Source of the DNA: Maea johnstoni
Taxonomy: Eukaryota; Annelida; Polychaeta; Spionida; Magelonidae
DNA: 64,000 nt
NCBI GenBank assembly: GCA_963942565.1
Contig: OZ012689.1
Location: forward strand, 21,101,185-21,165,184
Direction: 5' to 3'
A program made the translations under genes and the position numbers. Of the stretch, positions 1 through 11,944 are shown piece after piece (positions within the stretch are counted from its first letter, which is position 1; every line of letters begins with the position of its first letter). The notes beneath the pieces were generated by a model. It saw nothing but the letters and a program-made list of their open reading frames with translations, ran no database searches and was not told the origin of the DNA.

Positions 1-341
1 TGTCTAAGGAATAGTCTTGAGAATATCTTGAGAGTAAGTTAAGAATATATAAGACTTTTGTACGACATTTGCAAACTTACCAAAACTAACATAAGACATT
101 CCTCAGTAGCTCGTAATACATTCCTAGGACAGTAGCACAAGTATGCTAAGAATGATTTAAGACTAACGGCCAATAAACCAAACCAAGCACTTGAACAATA
201 TTCAAATGAGTTTATTTTCAACATATTAATTTGGGTGTTTTTGGCAAGGTCTTATCTGAGTTCCTCATAGTGGGAAAGTAGCTTAAGCAATGGAGAAAGT
301 ATACAAGAGCACAAAGATAAACATAATTACTTCTCACTTAC

Positions 342-506
342 CTTTCTTATAGTAGGTGTTGCTTTTGGATTTCTTTCTCAAATCCAATACAAACAGATAG
401 GTTGACACATTTCCTTGCACATTTTTTGATATTTCGTGGCTTAAAACGTTGCCAGATCATTACCGAAGCAACCACCTTGTTTCCCTTCATATTTCGGAAT
501 TTTTAA
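342..506 (-). pseudogene. Decayed PAN exon, array unit 1
   Basis: The donor end (CTTTCTTATAGTAGG on the plus strand) and several stretches match the intact exon at 9989-10237. About 59 bp are missing between two AAA triplets, removing the CFLK-type strand, and 59 is not a multiple of three. The acceptor side is replaced by intronic repeat DNA (near AATATCTGGTCCC), so no acceptor remains. It cannot encode a PAN domain. Confidence 0.8.
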
Positions 507-1186
507 ATGAAATATCTGGTCCCAAACACACAAGAACTAAGGTGAATATCCTAGGAATGTCTTAGGAACACTCCTAGCAATGAGTTAGGACCATAAACCA
601 TTGATCCATGACTCAATAACTTCCAAGAATGTTTTGAACATATTCAAAATTTCAAGACATTGCTAGGAATCAGCCAATATGTTCTTAGATGTTCCTGAGA
701 ACAGACACGAATAAACAAGAATGACATGCAGAATCTTCCAAGAACACCAAATTTGGGTGTTCTTGGCAAGGTCTTGTCTGAGTTCTTCATAGTGGGAAAG
801 TAGCTTAAGAATGGCACATTTTCCAATTATGCTAGTGAAAGTACTTGACCTCGGATAACCAAACATCAATATTTAGCAAATACCTATAATTGTTTTGGTC
901 ATGTAAGTTATTCTTTTGTGTTTTTGATGCAAATTTGCTTGGGGTGCGTGCATAACATGGTGCGGAGGATTGTCGAGTATTATCATCCACTCTTCAATGC
1001 GAGGATTCAGTCTCCTTGCTAATGACATTGCGACCCTCCATTCACCAAGAAAAATCATTGTGCATGATTTCTCATCATGAAGGCTTCTACCTTTTTACAC
1101 AAGGCCATTATCCAATGAGTGGCAAGAAAGAAAGTGAGTCTGATTAAAATATATAGTCAAAGTTTACATATTTATCTCTTACATAC

Positions 1187-1441
1187 CTTTCTTATAGTAG
1201 GTGTTGATGTTGGCAATTTGTCTCAAAGTTGAACATCTGGCTTGTTTCAAGTAACAATTATGAGGCAGATTGGCGCGAGCATTCCAGACAAATCCAATAC
1301 ATCGAGATGCAGAGGCACATTTACTAGCACATTGTTTAATATGTGGTAGCTTGAAGCGCTGGTTGCCCAAATCATTACCATTACAGTCGCCAGCTTTCTG
1401 GTCATATTTTGGAAATGCAACAATCTTTGCAACAGGCTTTC
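1187..1441 (-). CDS. PAN/apple-type domain exon, array unit 1
   Basis: This 255-bp exon encodes 85 residues with the layout of a PAN/apple domain, a disulphide-bonded extracellular module that binds protein or sugar. Six cysteines are placed as GDC, QC, KC, RC, NC and RC. CIGFVWN and CYLK mark the core strands and NTYYKKG the end. The minus-strand acceptor (TATAG before GAAAGCC) and donor (AAAG before GTATGT) give a phase 1-1 exon, which can be added or skipped without shifting frame. No signal peptide or start codon is attached. The domain assignment comes from the cysteine and motif pattern; the ligand is unknown. Confidence 0.75.
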
Positions 1442-1640
1442 CTATAAAAGAAAATAAGAAGACATTTCAATAAATATCAACTGCCAATGACAACTGCAGC
1501 AAACAGCGCTTATTAGGGAGATTCAATGATAAGCCCACCTAGCAGGAGTGGTACATCTTGTTATAAAACACACCGAAGTAACATTACATGATAACATCTT
1601 GTGGTGGTATTTGACTGCACAAGCCATTACATAAGTTTAG

Positions 1641-2070
1641 TTTCCCACTATCAAGAACTCAGACAAGAACTCAAAATTCACTCAGCAGGGGGTGGACTTG
1701 TCTGAAAGTCTTGGCCAAAATGTACCTCAAAAATGGGCAAGAATAAGTTAAGACATTGATAAGAAGTTATTGAGAACTGTCTTAGGAATGTCTAAGGAAT
1801 AGTCTTGAGAATATCTTGAGAGTAAGTGAAGAATATATGACTTTTGTACTACATTTGCAAACTTACCAAAACAAACATAAGACATTTCTCAGTAGCTCTT
1901 AATACATTCCTAGGACAGTAGCACAAGTATGCTAAGAATGATTTAAGACTAAAGGCCAATAAACCATAAACAAGCACTTGAACAATATTCAAATGAGTTT
2001 ATTTTCAACATATTAATTTGGGTGTTTTTGGCAAGGTCTTATCTGAGTTCCTCATAGTGGGAAAGTAGCT
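1641..2070. repeat. Inverted-repeat segment inside each array unit (representative copy)
   Basis: TTTCCCACTAT-CAAGAACTCAGA on the left faces the reverse complement of CTGAGTTCCTCATAGTGGGAAA on the right. Between them lies DNA rich in AGGAATGTCTTAGGAA-type words. It recurs once per unit, and a related half lies at about 500-800. It may be an old foldback or MITE trapped in the PAN introns; no transposase or clean target duplication was seen. Confidence 0.5.
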
Positions 2071-2128
2071 TAAGCAATGGAGAAAGTATACAAGAGCACA
2101 AAGATTAACATAATTACTTCTTACTTAC

Positions 2129-2294
2129 CTTTTTTATAGTAGGTGTTGCTTTTGGATTTCTTTCTCAAATCCAATACAAACAGATAGGTTGACACATTTA
2201 TTTGCACATTGTTTGATATTTCGTGGCTTAAAACGTTGCCAGATCATTACCGTAGCAACCACCTTGTTTCCCTTCATATTTCAGAATTTTTAAA
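2129..2294 (-). pseudogene. Decayed PAN exon, array unit 2
   Basis: Same internal deletion and same lost acceptor as in unit 1, so the damage came before amplification of the array. The donor is kept (AAAG before GTAAGTAAG). Confidence 0.8.
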
Positions 2295-2978
2295 TGAAAT
2301 ATCTGGTCCCAAACACACAAGAATTAAGGTGAATATCCTAGGAATGTCTTAGGAACACTCCTAGCAATGAGTTAGGACCATAAACCATTGATCCATGACT
2401 CAAGAACTTCCAAGAATGTTTTGAACATATTCAAAATTAATTTCAAGACTTTGCTAGGAATCAGCCAATATGTTCTTAGATGTTCCTGAGAACAGACACG
2501 AATAAAGAAGAATGACATGCAGAATCTTCCAAGAACACCAAATTTGGGTGTTCTTGGCAAGGTCTTGTCTGAGTTCTTCAAAGTGGGAAAGTAGCTTAAG
2601 AATGGCACATTTTCCAATTATGCTAGTGAAAGTACTTGACCTCGGATAACCAAACATCAATATTTAGCAAATACCTATAATTGTTTTGGTCATGTAAGTT
2701 ATTCTTTTGTGTTTTTTGATGCAAATTTGCTTGGGGTGCGTGCATAACATGGTGCGGGGGATTGTCGAGTATTATCATCCACTCTTCAATGCGAGGATTC
2801 AGTCTCCTTGCTAATGACATTGCGACCCTCCATTTACCAAGAAAATTCATTGTGCATGATTTCTCATCATGAAGGCTTCTACCATTTTACACAAGGCCAT
2901 TATCCAATGAGTGGCAAGAAAGAAAGTGAGTCTGATTAAAATATATAGTCAAAGTTTACATATTTATCTCTTACATAC

Positions 2979-3233
2979 CTTTCTTATAGTAGGTGTTGAT
3001 GTTGGCAATTTGTCTCAAAGTTGAACATCTGGCTTGTTTCAAGTAGCAATTATGAGGCAGATTGGAGCGAGCATTCCAGACAAATCCAATACATCGAGAT
3101 GCAGAGTCACATTTACTAGCACATTGTTTAATATGTGGTAGCTTGAAGCGCTGGTTGCCCAAATCATTACCATTACAGTCGCCAGCTTTCTGGTCATATT
3201 TTGGAAATGCAACAATCTTTGCAACAGGCTTTC
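2979..3233 (-). CDS. PAN/apple-type domain exon, array unit 2
   Basis: Paralogue of the unit 1 exon, 85 residues, phase 1-1, all six cysteines kept and no stop. It differs by a few residues, such as KCDSASRC for KCASASRC and NARSNL for NARANL. The acceptor side reads TTAATAG, slightly different from unit 1 but still usable. Its frame is open although the companion exon in the same unit has decayed, which suggests it is under constraint or recently copied. Confidence 0.75.
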
Positions 3234-3921
3234 CTATTAAATAAAATAAAAAGACATTTCAATAAATATCAACTGCCAATGATGTCTGCAGCAAACAACG
3301 CTTATTAGGGAGATTCAATGATAAGCCCACCTAGCAGGAGTGGTACATCTTGTTATAAAACACACCGAAGTAACATTACATGATAACATCTTGTGGTGGT
3401 ATTTGACTGCACAGGCCATTACATAAGTCTAGTTTCCCACTATCAAGAACTCAGACAAGAACTCAAAATTCACTCAGCAGGGGGTGGACTTGTCTGAAAG
3501 TCCTGGCCAAATTGAACCTCAAAAATGGGCAAGAATAAGTTAAGACATTGATAAGAAGTTAGTGAGAACTGTCTTAGGAATGTCTAAGGAATAGTCTTGA
3601 GAATATCTTGAGAGTAAGATAAGAATATATAAGACTTTTGTACGACATTTGCAAACTTACCAAAACTAACATAAGACATTCCTCAGTAGCTCGTAATACA
3701 TTCCTAGGACAGTAGCACAAGTATGCTAAGAATGATTTAAGACTAAAGGCCAATAAACCAAACCAAGCACTTGAATAATATTCAAATGAGTTTATTTTCA
3801 ACATATTAATTTGGGTGTTTTTGGCAAGGTCTTATCTGAGTTCCTCGTAGTGGGAAAGTAGCTTAAGCAATGGAGAAAGTATACAAGAGCACAAAGATTA
3901 ACATAATTACTTCTCACTTAC

Positions 3922-4086
3922 CTTTCTTATAGTAGGTGTTGCTTTTGGATTTCTTTCTCAAATCCAATACAAACAGATAGGTTGACACATTTCCTTGCAC
4001 ATTGTTTGATATTTCGTGGCTTAAAACGTTGTCAGATCATTACCGAAGCAACCACCTTGTTTCCCTTCATATTTCGGAATTTTAAA
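3922..4086 (-). pseudogene. Decayed PAN exon, array unit 3
   Basis: Same truncated structure as the unit 1 relic, with a shared internal deletion and a missing acceptor. Confidence 0.8.
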
Positions 4087-4767
4087 ATGAAATATCTGGT
4101 CCCAAACACACAAGAATTAAGGTGAATATCCTAGGAATGTCTTAGGAACACTCCTAGCAATGAGTTAGGACCATAAACCATTGATCCATGACTCAAGAAC
4201 TTCCAAGAATGTTTTGAACATATTCAAAATTTCAAGACTCTGCTAGGACTCAGCCAATATGTTCTTAGATGTTCCTGAGAACAGACACGAATAAACAAGA
4301 ATGACATGCAGAATCTTCCAAGAACACCAAATTTGGGTGTTCTTGGCAAGGTCTTGTCTGAGTTCTTCATAGTGGGAAAGTAGCTTAAGAATGGCACATT
4401 TTCCAATTATGCTAGTGAAAGTACTTGACCTCGGATAACCAAACATCAATATTTAGCAAATACCTATAATTGTTTTGGTCATGTAAGTTATTCTTTTGTG
4501 TTTTTTGATGCAAATTTGCTTGGGGTGCGTGCATAACATGGTGCGGAGGATTGTCGAGTATTATCATCCACTCTTCAATGCGAGGATTCAGTCTCCTTGC
4601 TAATGACATTGCGACCCTCCATTCACCAAGAAAAATCATTGTGCATGATTTCTCATCATGAAGGCTTCTACCATTTTACACAAGGCCATTATCCAATGAG
4701 TGGCAAGAAAGAAAGTGAGTCTGATTAAAATATATAGTCAAAGTTTACATATTTATCTCTTACATAC

Positions 4768-5022
4768 CTTTCTTATAGTAGGTGTTGATGTTGGCAATTT
4801 GTCTCAAAGTTGAACATCTGGCTTGTTTCAAGTAGCAATTATGAGGCAGATTGGCGCGAGCATTCCAGACAAATCCAATACATCGAGATGCAGAGTCACA
4901 TTTACTAGCACATTGTTTAATATGTGGTAGCTTGAAGCGCTGGTTGCCCAAATCATTACCATTACAGTCGCCAGCTTTCTGGTCATATTTTGGAAATGCA
5001 ACAATCTTTGCAACAGGCTTTC
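4768..5022 (-). CDS. PAN/apple-type domain exon, array unit 3
   Basis: Third array copy, 85 residues, phase 1-1, six cysteines and open frame. It combines KCDSASRC (as in unit 2) with NARANL (as in unit 1), so unit 3 is a mosaic of the other two. This is what unequal crossing over or gene conversion in an array would give. Confidence 0.75.
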
Positions 5023-5710
5023 CTATAAAAGAAAATAAGAAGACATTTCAATAAATATCAACTGCCAATGACGACTGCAGCAAACAGCGCTTATTAGGGA
5101 GATTCAATGATAAGCCCACCTAGCAGGAGTGGTACATCTTGTTATAAAACACACCGAAGTACCATTACATGATAACATCTTGTGGTGGTATTTGACTGCA
5201 CAGGCCATTACATAAGTCTAGTTTCCCACTATCAAGAACTCAGACAAGAACTCAAAATTCACTCAGCAGGGGGTGGACTTGTCTGAAAGTCCTGGCCAAA
5301 TTGAACCTCAAAAATGGGCAAGAATAAGTTAAGACATTGATAAGAAGTTAGTGAGAACTGTCTTAGGAATGTCTAAGGAATAGTCTTGAGAATATCTTGA
5401 GAGTAAGTTAAGAATATATAAGACTTTTGTACGACATTTGCAAACTTACCAAAACTAACATAAGACATTCCTCAGTAGCTCGTAATACATTCCTAGGACA
5501 GTAGCACAAGTATGCTAAGAATGATTTAAGACTAACGGCCAATAAACCAAACCAAGCACTTGAACAATATTCAAATGAGTTTATTTTCAACATATTAATT
5601 TGGGTGTTTTTGGCAAGGTCTTATCTGAGTTCCTCATAGTGGGAAAGTAGCTTAAGCAATGGAGAAAGTATACAAGAGCACAAAGATAAACATAATTACT
5701 TCTCACTTAC

Positions 5711-5875
5711 CTTTCTTATAGTAGGTGTTGCTTTTGGATTTCTTTCTCAAATCCAATACAAACAGATAGGTTGACACATTTCCTTGCACATTTTTTGATA
5801 TTTCGTGGCTTAAAACGTTGCCAGATCATTACCGAAGCAACCACCTTGTTTCCCTTCATATTTCGGAATTTTTAA
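5711..5875 (-). pseudogene. Decayed PAN exon, array unit 4
   Basis: Apparently identical copy of the unit 1 relic, 5,369 bp downstream. Confidence 0.8.
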
Positions 5876-6555
5876 ATGAAATATCTGGTCCCAAACACAC
5901 AAGAACTAAGGTGAATATCCTAGGAATGTCTTAGGAACACTCCTAGCAATGAGTTAGGACCATAAACCATTGATCCATGACTCAATAACTTCCAAGAATG
6001 TTTTGAACATATTCAAAATTTCAAGACTTTGCTAGGAATCAGCCAATATGTTCTTAGATGTTCCTGAGAACAGACACGAATAAACAAGAATGACATGCAG
6101 AATCTTCCAAGAACACCAACTTTGGGTGTTCTTGGCAAGGTCTTGTCTGAGTTCTTCATAGTGGGAAAGTAGCTTAAGAATGGCACATTTTCCAATTATG
6201 CTAGTGAAAGTACTTGACCTCGGATAACCAAACATCAATATTTAGCAAATACCTATAATTGTTTTGGTCATGTAAGTTATTCTTTTGTGTTTTTGATGCA
6301 AATTTGCTTGGGGTGCGTGCATAACATGGTGCGGAGGATTGTCGAGTATTATCATCCACTCTTCAATGCGAGGATTCAGTCTCCTTGCTAATGACATTGC
6401 GACCCTCCATTCACCAAGAAAAATCATTGTGCATGATTTCTCATCATGAAGGCTTCTACCTTTTTACACAAGGCCATTATCCAATGAGTGGCAAGAAAGA
6501 AAGTGAGTCTGATTAAAATATATAGTCAAAGTTTACATATTTATCTCTTACATAC

Positions 6556-6810
6556 CTTTCTTATAGTAGGTGTTGATGTTGGCAATTTGTCTCAAAGTTG
6601 AACATCTGGCTTGTTTCAAGTAACAATTATGAGGCAGATTGGCGCGAGCATTCCAGACAAATCCAATACATCGAGATGCAGAGGCACATTTACTAGCACA
6701 TTGTTTAATATGTGGTAGCTTGAAGCGCTGGTTGCCCAAATCATTACCATTACAGTCGCCAGCTTTCTGGTCATATTTTGGAAATGCAACAATCTTTGCA
6801 ACAGGCTTTC
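6556..6810 (-). CDS. PAN/apple-type domain exon, array unit 4
   Basis: Encodes the same protein as the unit 1 exon 5,369 bp earlier, including its splice sites. The surrounding unit differs from unit 1 at only about two positions that I found (659 versus 6028, and 750 versus 6120). It is either a very recent duplicate or an assembly duplication. Confidence 0.75.
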
Positions 6811-7497
6811 CTATAAAAGAAAATAAGAAGACATTTCAATAAATATCAACTGCCAATGACAACTGCAGCAAACAGCGCTTATTAGGGAGATTCAATGATA
6901 AGCCCACCTAGCAGGAGTGGTACATCTTGTTATAAAACACACCGAAGTAACATTACATGATAACATCTTGTGGTGGTATTTGACTGCACAAGCCATTACA
7001 TAAGTTTAGTTTCCCACTATCAAGAACTCAGACAAGAACTCAAAATTCACTCAGCAGGGGGTGGACTTGTCTGAAAGTCTTGGCCAAAATGTACCTCAAA
7101 AATGGGCAAGAATAAGTTAAGACATTGATAAGAAGTTATTGAGAACTGTCTTAGGAATGTCTAAGGAATAGTCTTGAGAATATCTTGAGAGTAAGTGAAG
7201 AATATATGACTTTTGTACTACATTTGCAAACTTACCAAAACAAACATAAGACATTTCTCAGTAGCTCTTAATACATTCCTAGGACAGTAGCACAAGTATG
7301 CTAAGAATGATTTAAGACTAAAGGCCAATAAACCATAAACAAGCACTTGAACAATATTCAAATGAGTTTATTTTCAACATATTAATTTGGGTGTTTTTGG
7401 CAAGGTCTTATCTGAGTTCCTCATAGTGGGAAAGTAGCTTAAGCAATGGAGAAAGTATACAAGAGCACAAAGATTAACATAATTACTTCTTACTTAC

Positions 7498-7663
7498 CTT
7501 TTTTATAGTAGGTGTTGCTTTTGGATTTCTTTCTCAAATCCAATACAAACAGATAGGTTGACACATTTATTTGCACATTGTTTGATATTTCGTGGCTTAA
7601 AACGTTGCCAGATCATTACCGTAGCAACCACCTTGTTTCCCTTCATATTTCAGAATTTTTAAA
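7498..7663 (-). pseudogene. Decayed PAN exon, array unit 5
   Basis: Apparently identical copy of the unit 2 relic, 5,369 bp downstream. Confidence 0.8.
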
Positions 7664-8347
7664 TGAAATATCTGGTCCCAAACACACAAGAATTAAGGTG
7701 AATATCCTAGGAATGTCTTAGGAACACTCCTAGCAATGAGTTAGGACCATAAACCATTGATCCATGACTCAAGAACTTCCAAGAATGTTTTGAACATATT
7801 CAAAATTAATTTCAAGACTTTGCTAGGAATCAGCCAATATGTTCTTAGATGTTCCTGAGAACAGACACGAATAAAGAAGAATGACATGCAGAATCTTCCA
7901 AGAACACCAAATTTGGGTGTTCTTGGCAAGGTCTTGTCTGAGTTCTTCAAAGTGGGAAAGTAGCTTAAGAATGGCACATTTTCCAATTATGCTAGTGAAA
8001 GTACTTGACCTCGGATAACCAAACATCAATATTTAGCAAATACCTATAATTGTTTTGGTCATGTAAGTTATTCTTTTGTGTTTTTTGATGCAAATTTGCT
8101 TGGGGTGCGTGCATAACATGGTGCGGGGGATTGTCGAGTATTATCATCCACTCTTCAATGCGAGGATTCAGTCTCCTTGCTAATGACATTGCGACCCTCC
8201 ATTTACCAAGAAAATTCATTGTGCATGATTTCTCATCATGAAGGCTTCTACCATTTTACACAAGGCCATTATCCAATGAGTGGCAAGAAAGAAAGTGAGT
8301 CTGATTAAAATATATAGTCAAAGTTTACATATTTATCTCTTACATAC

Positions 8348-8602
8348 CTTTCTTATAGTAGGTGTTGATGTTGGCAATTTGTCTCAAAGTTGAACATCTG
8401 GCTTGTTTCAAGTAGCAATTATGAGGCAGATTGGAGCGAGCATTCCAGACAAATCCAATACATCGAGATGCAGAGTCACATTTACTAGCACATTGTTTAA
8501 TATGTGGTAGCTTGAAGCGCTGGTTGCCCAAATCATTACCATTACAGTCGCCAGCTTTCTGGTCATATTTTGGAAATGCAACAATCTTTGCAACAGGCTT
8601 TC
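8348..8602 (-). CDS. PAN/apple-type domain exon, array unit 5
   Basis: Encodes the same protein as the unit 2 exon. It is the last intact exon inside the regular array; to its right the array is interrupted by about 400 bp of unrelated AT-rich DNA before the family resumes. Phase 1-1, six cysteines, open frame. Confidence 0.75.
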
Positions 8603-9176
8603 CTATTAAATAAAATAAAAAGACATTTCAATAAATATCAACTGCCAATGATGTCTGCAGCAAACAACGCTTATTAGGGAGATTCAATGATAAGCCCACC
8701 TAGCAGGAGTGGTACATCTTGTTATAAAACACACCGAAGTAACATTACATGATAACATCTTGTGGTGGTATTTGACTGCACAGGCCATTACATAAGTCTA
8801 GTTTCCCACTATCAAGAACTCAGACAAGAACTCAAAATTCACTCAGCAGGGGGTGGACTTGTCTGAAAGTCCTGGCCAAAATGTACCTGATAAATGGGCA
8901 AGAATAAGTTAAGACATTGATAAGAAGTTATTGAGAACTGTCTTAGGAATGTCTAAGGAATAGTCCTGAGAATATCTTGAGAGTAAGTTAAGAATATATG
9001 ACTTTTGTACGACATTTGCAAACTTTCCAAAACTAACATAAGACATTCCTCAGTAGCTCTTAATACATTCCTAGGACAGTAGCACAAGTATGCTAAGAAT
9101 GATTTAAGACTAAAGGCCAATAAACCAAAACAAGCACTTGAACAATATTCAAATGAGTTTATTTTCAACATATTAA

Positions 9177-9560
9177 CATATATATTTGTCGATACTCACA
9201 TGATTTATTTCAATTGTTGTTACTACAATATATTAAAAGATGTGATCAACAAATTTTGGATAGTCCATCCCCAAAACCAAGTAGGTTTTTCAAATGGTTC
9301 TATTTTTTTTCTCACAAATTCTGCCACAGATTGAATGGGTATTTTGGGATGTTGATTCACCTGTGCTGTCCTTGGTAGCATTCATTTGCTCACTCATCTT
9401 TATTTTCTTCTTTCGCTAATCAGTTTTGCATATTTTTGGAGCTTTTCTTGAACTAGTAATTCACGCGCCTCTGCCCCATGATGCCATGTTTACATAAAGT
9501 GCCCTACTTTTAGGCAAGTCACGTGATGCATTATACTTAGTTCTGGTAGTCCTATCATAT
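9177..9560. other. AT-rich spacer interrupting the PAN array
   Basis: Single-copy-looking DNA between the end of the regular array and the next PAN segment. No coding region or known repeat was recognised. Confidence 0.4.
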
Positions 9561-9988
9561 TTGTAGTCATTCTTAGGAATGTTCTTAGGACATTCCTAGG
9601 ACATTCCTGAGAATACGTTAAGAATTTCTAAATAAAATATTTGGTCCCGAACACACAAGAATTAAGGGGAATATCCTAGGAATGTCTTAGGAACACTCCT
9701 AGGAATGAGTTAGGACCAAAATTCATTGATCCATGACTCAAGAACTTCCAAGAATGTTTCGAACATGTTCAAAACTTAGAGACTCTGCTAGGACTCAGCC
9801 AAGATGTTCTGAGATGTTCCTAGGAACAAACATGAATAAACAAGAATGACATGCAGAATCTTCCAAGAACACCAAATTTGGGTGTTTTTGGCAAGGTCTT
9901 GTCTGAGTTCTTCATAGTGGGAAAGTAGCTTAAGCAATGGAGAAAGTATACAAGAGCACAAAGATTAACATAATTACTTCTTACTTAC

Positions 9989-10237
9989 CTTTCTTATAGT
10001 AGGTGTTGCTTTTGGATTTCTTTCTCAAAGTTGAACATTTAGCTCTTTTTAAGAAGCAACTTGGTTTGGAGTAAGGGTTCCAGACAAATCCAATACATGC
10101 AGATAGGTTGTCACATTTCCTCGCACATTGTGTTATATATCTTAGCTTAAAGCGCTGTTTAGCAAGATCATTACCGAAGCAGCTTCCCTGTTTGCCATCA
10201 TATTTTGGAATTTTAACAATCTTTGGAATTTGCTTTC
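9989..10237 (-). CDS. PAN/apple-type domain exon, diverged intact copy
   Basis: A 249-bp phase 1-1 exon encoding 83 residues, with six cysteines (SC, QC, KC, AC, SC, KC), CIGFVWN, SCFLK and NTYYKKG. The acceptor is CTCTATAG before GAAAGC and the donor is AAAG before GTAAGTAA. It is the intact relative of the decayed exon repeated five times in the array, and shows what those relics lost. It lies left of the other diverged PAN exons, so it would be a later domain of the same minus-strand gene. Confidence 0.75.
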
Positions 10238-10447
10238 CTATAGAGAAAAAAAAGTAATTTTTCAATAAAGTTGAATTTTTAGTCAGAAAGAATAAACTTT
10301 ATATATATATATATATATTTTTGAAGTGCACTTTTTTATTTTGTTAAGTGGTCTGCTTGAAATCATGGCCAGCATCATGGGACCTTTTTTCAGGGGCATA
10401 TATACCTTTTTTCTGAGTCCTTTTTGGGTTCACTGTATAGAACATAC

Positions 10448-10965
10448 ATCGTTAACTACAAATGAGACCTCAGTTTAGAGACAATTTATTCATTTATGTA
10501 CTCTTATTCCTTTTTTCTGGCTGCATCTTTTGTTACCATAGCAACAGGCACTGTACAGAATCTTTGCCTTAAGGCATTGTGTGGAATCCTGGCCTTGGCC
10601 TCCTTTCTCTAGCATAGTCAAAATGTAATTTTCAATGCCCCATCAAAATGTTATGATGACTACAAATAACGTCTGCAGCAAACAATGCATACTAGGGAGA
10701 TTTAACGATAAGGCCACCAGCAGGAGTGGTACATCTTCTTGTTATAAAACCCACCAAAGTAACATCACATGATAACATCTTGGGATGAGATTCAACCCCA
10801 AAATGTGCCAATTCATATCACTAGGGCAAAGTTATATAAACTCATTAAACGTGAACAACTTGGTATGGATTTTGGTAAATAATTGCCAAACTTCATTTGA
10901 AATTCACTCTGACATCTTCCCCCAGGAGAAATGCGAAAGAAAGTCTCCACTTACATTTTACACAA
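10448..10965. repeat. PAN intron block, duplicated at 15517-16800
   Basis: About 520 bp starting CGTTAACTACAAATGAGACC are repeated with modest divergence at 15517-15831 plus 16594-16800. Part of it (GTCTGCAGCAAACAA to GATAACATCTTG) also matches each 1.79-kb array unit, for example 1490-1610. The whole PAN exon-plus-intron segment was therefore the unit of duplication. Confidence 0.8.
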
Positions 10966-11049
10966 GGTTATAATCCAATGTGAGGCTTGAACTTTGAAGT
11001 GAGTTTTACTAAAATATATGGTCAAAGTTAACTTATATATCTTTCTTAC

Positions 11050-11307
11050 CTTTCTTATAGTAGGTGTTGCTATTGGAGTCTTGTAGCAATGTTGAGCATC
11101 TAGCATGTTTCAAGTAGCAATTATGAGGCGATATTGGGCGAACATTCCAGACAAATCCAATACATGCAGGTACAGAGCCACATTTCCTTGCACATTGTTT
11201 AATATGTGGCAGCTTGAAACGCTGTTTAACCAAATCATTACCGACACAGTCACCAGGTTTCTGATTATATTTTGAAATTGCTGCAAAGGTCTTTGCAACA
11301 GGCTTTC
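11050..11307 (-). CDS. PAN/apple-type domain exon
   Basis: A 258-bp phase 1-1 exon encoding 86 residues: GDC, QCARKC, ACIGFVWN, NCYLK, RCSTL and NTYYKKG give six cysteines in PAN/apple order. The acceptor is GCAG before GAAAGCC and the donor is AAAG before GTAAGAAAG. It is closest to the exon at 16896-17153, with which it shares its intronic surroundings. If joined to the other intact exons it gives a secreted or membrane protein with at least eight PAN domains. No start, signal or membrane segment was found. Confidence 0.77.
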
Positions 11308-11944
11308 CTGCAAACAAAAGAAGGCTTTTCAATAAATTTCAAATGTTCAAGAGGCAAAATGTGCTTTATATTCTTTTCTTAACAGTGCCTCTGTGACTCT
11401 TGCCTGCCTCTTGAATATCAAGAACTTTCTTGTGAGGTGGGTTGTATTATATGGCCAAAGTTGAATATATGATGAAATGTGCAAAAGAGGTTTCCACTTA
11501 CATTTTACTGTTTGGTACAATGACGACTTTTGATAAAGGTTCCTTCTATTTTCCAAATGAATAACTTCTTACATTACTTCAAATACCTTCTAAGCAGCAG
11601 ATGCAGTGATTTCGACCACACAGTTAACAAAGCTTGGATAACATATCTTAAACATTTAGAAAATTACTTAGTGGTGTTCTTAACCCTTCTAATTAATGTG
11701 ATACACACATATATGCTTTTGTAGCAACACTAAAATAGAGAAACATGCATGTATATATGTATGAGATGATCAAATCCAAGTTAAGAAGAGACTGGCTCAT
11801 CGTTCTAATAGAGCCCTCTACTCAACTTGAAAATCCTGCAGTTGGCTACCAGACTGCTGTGCTAAATGTATATGACTACAGTGGAACAAAAGAAACTATG
11901 TGTTGAAAATAAGCAACCTGATAATAGAATATGGCCCATTACTG

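Larger units (their letters stand above)
1..9176. repeat. Tandem array of 1.79-kb PAN-exon units with a three-unit higher-order repeat
   Basis: Five full units start at about 1, 1789, 3581, 5370 and 7158 (lengths 1788, 1792, 1789, 1788, 1792), and a partial sixth runs from 8950 to about 9176. Each unit holds one intact and one decayed minus-strand PAN exon plus AGGAAT-rich intronic DNA. Units 1 and 4 match almost base for base, as do units 2 and 5, while neighbouring units differ by a few percent. The period of near identity is therefore 5,369 bp (three units). The match breaks at about 3511 versus 8880. The array is cut by the left edge of the window and may continue beyond it. Confidence 0.95.

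Noticed and set aside
1-9176. Regularly spaced repeats as a CRISPR-like array
   Set aside because: Units are 1.79 kb, eukaryotic and exon-bearing; nothing resembles short repeats with spacers.
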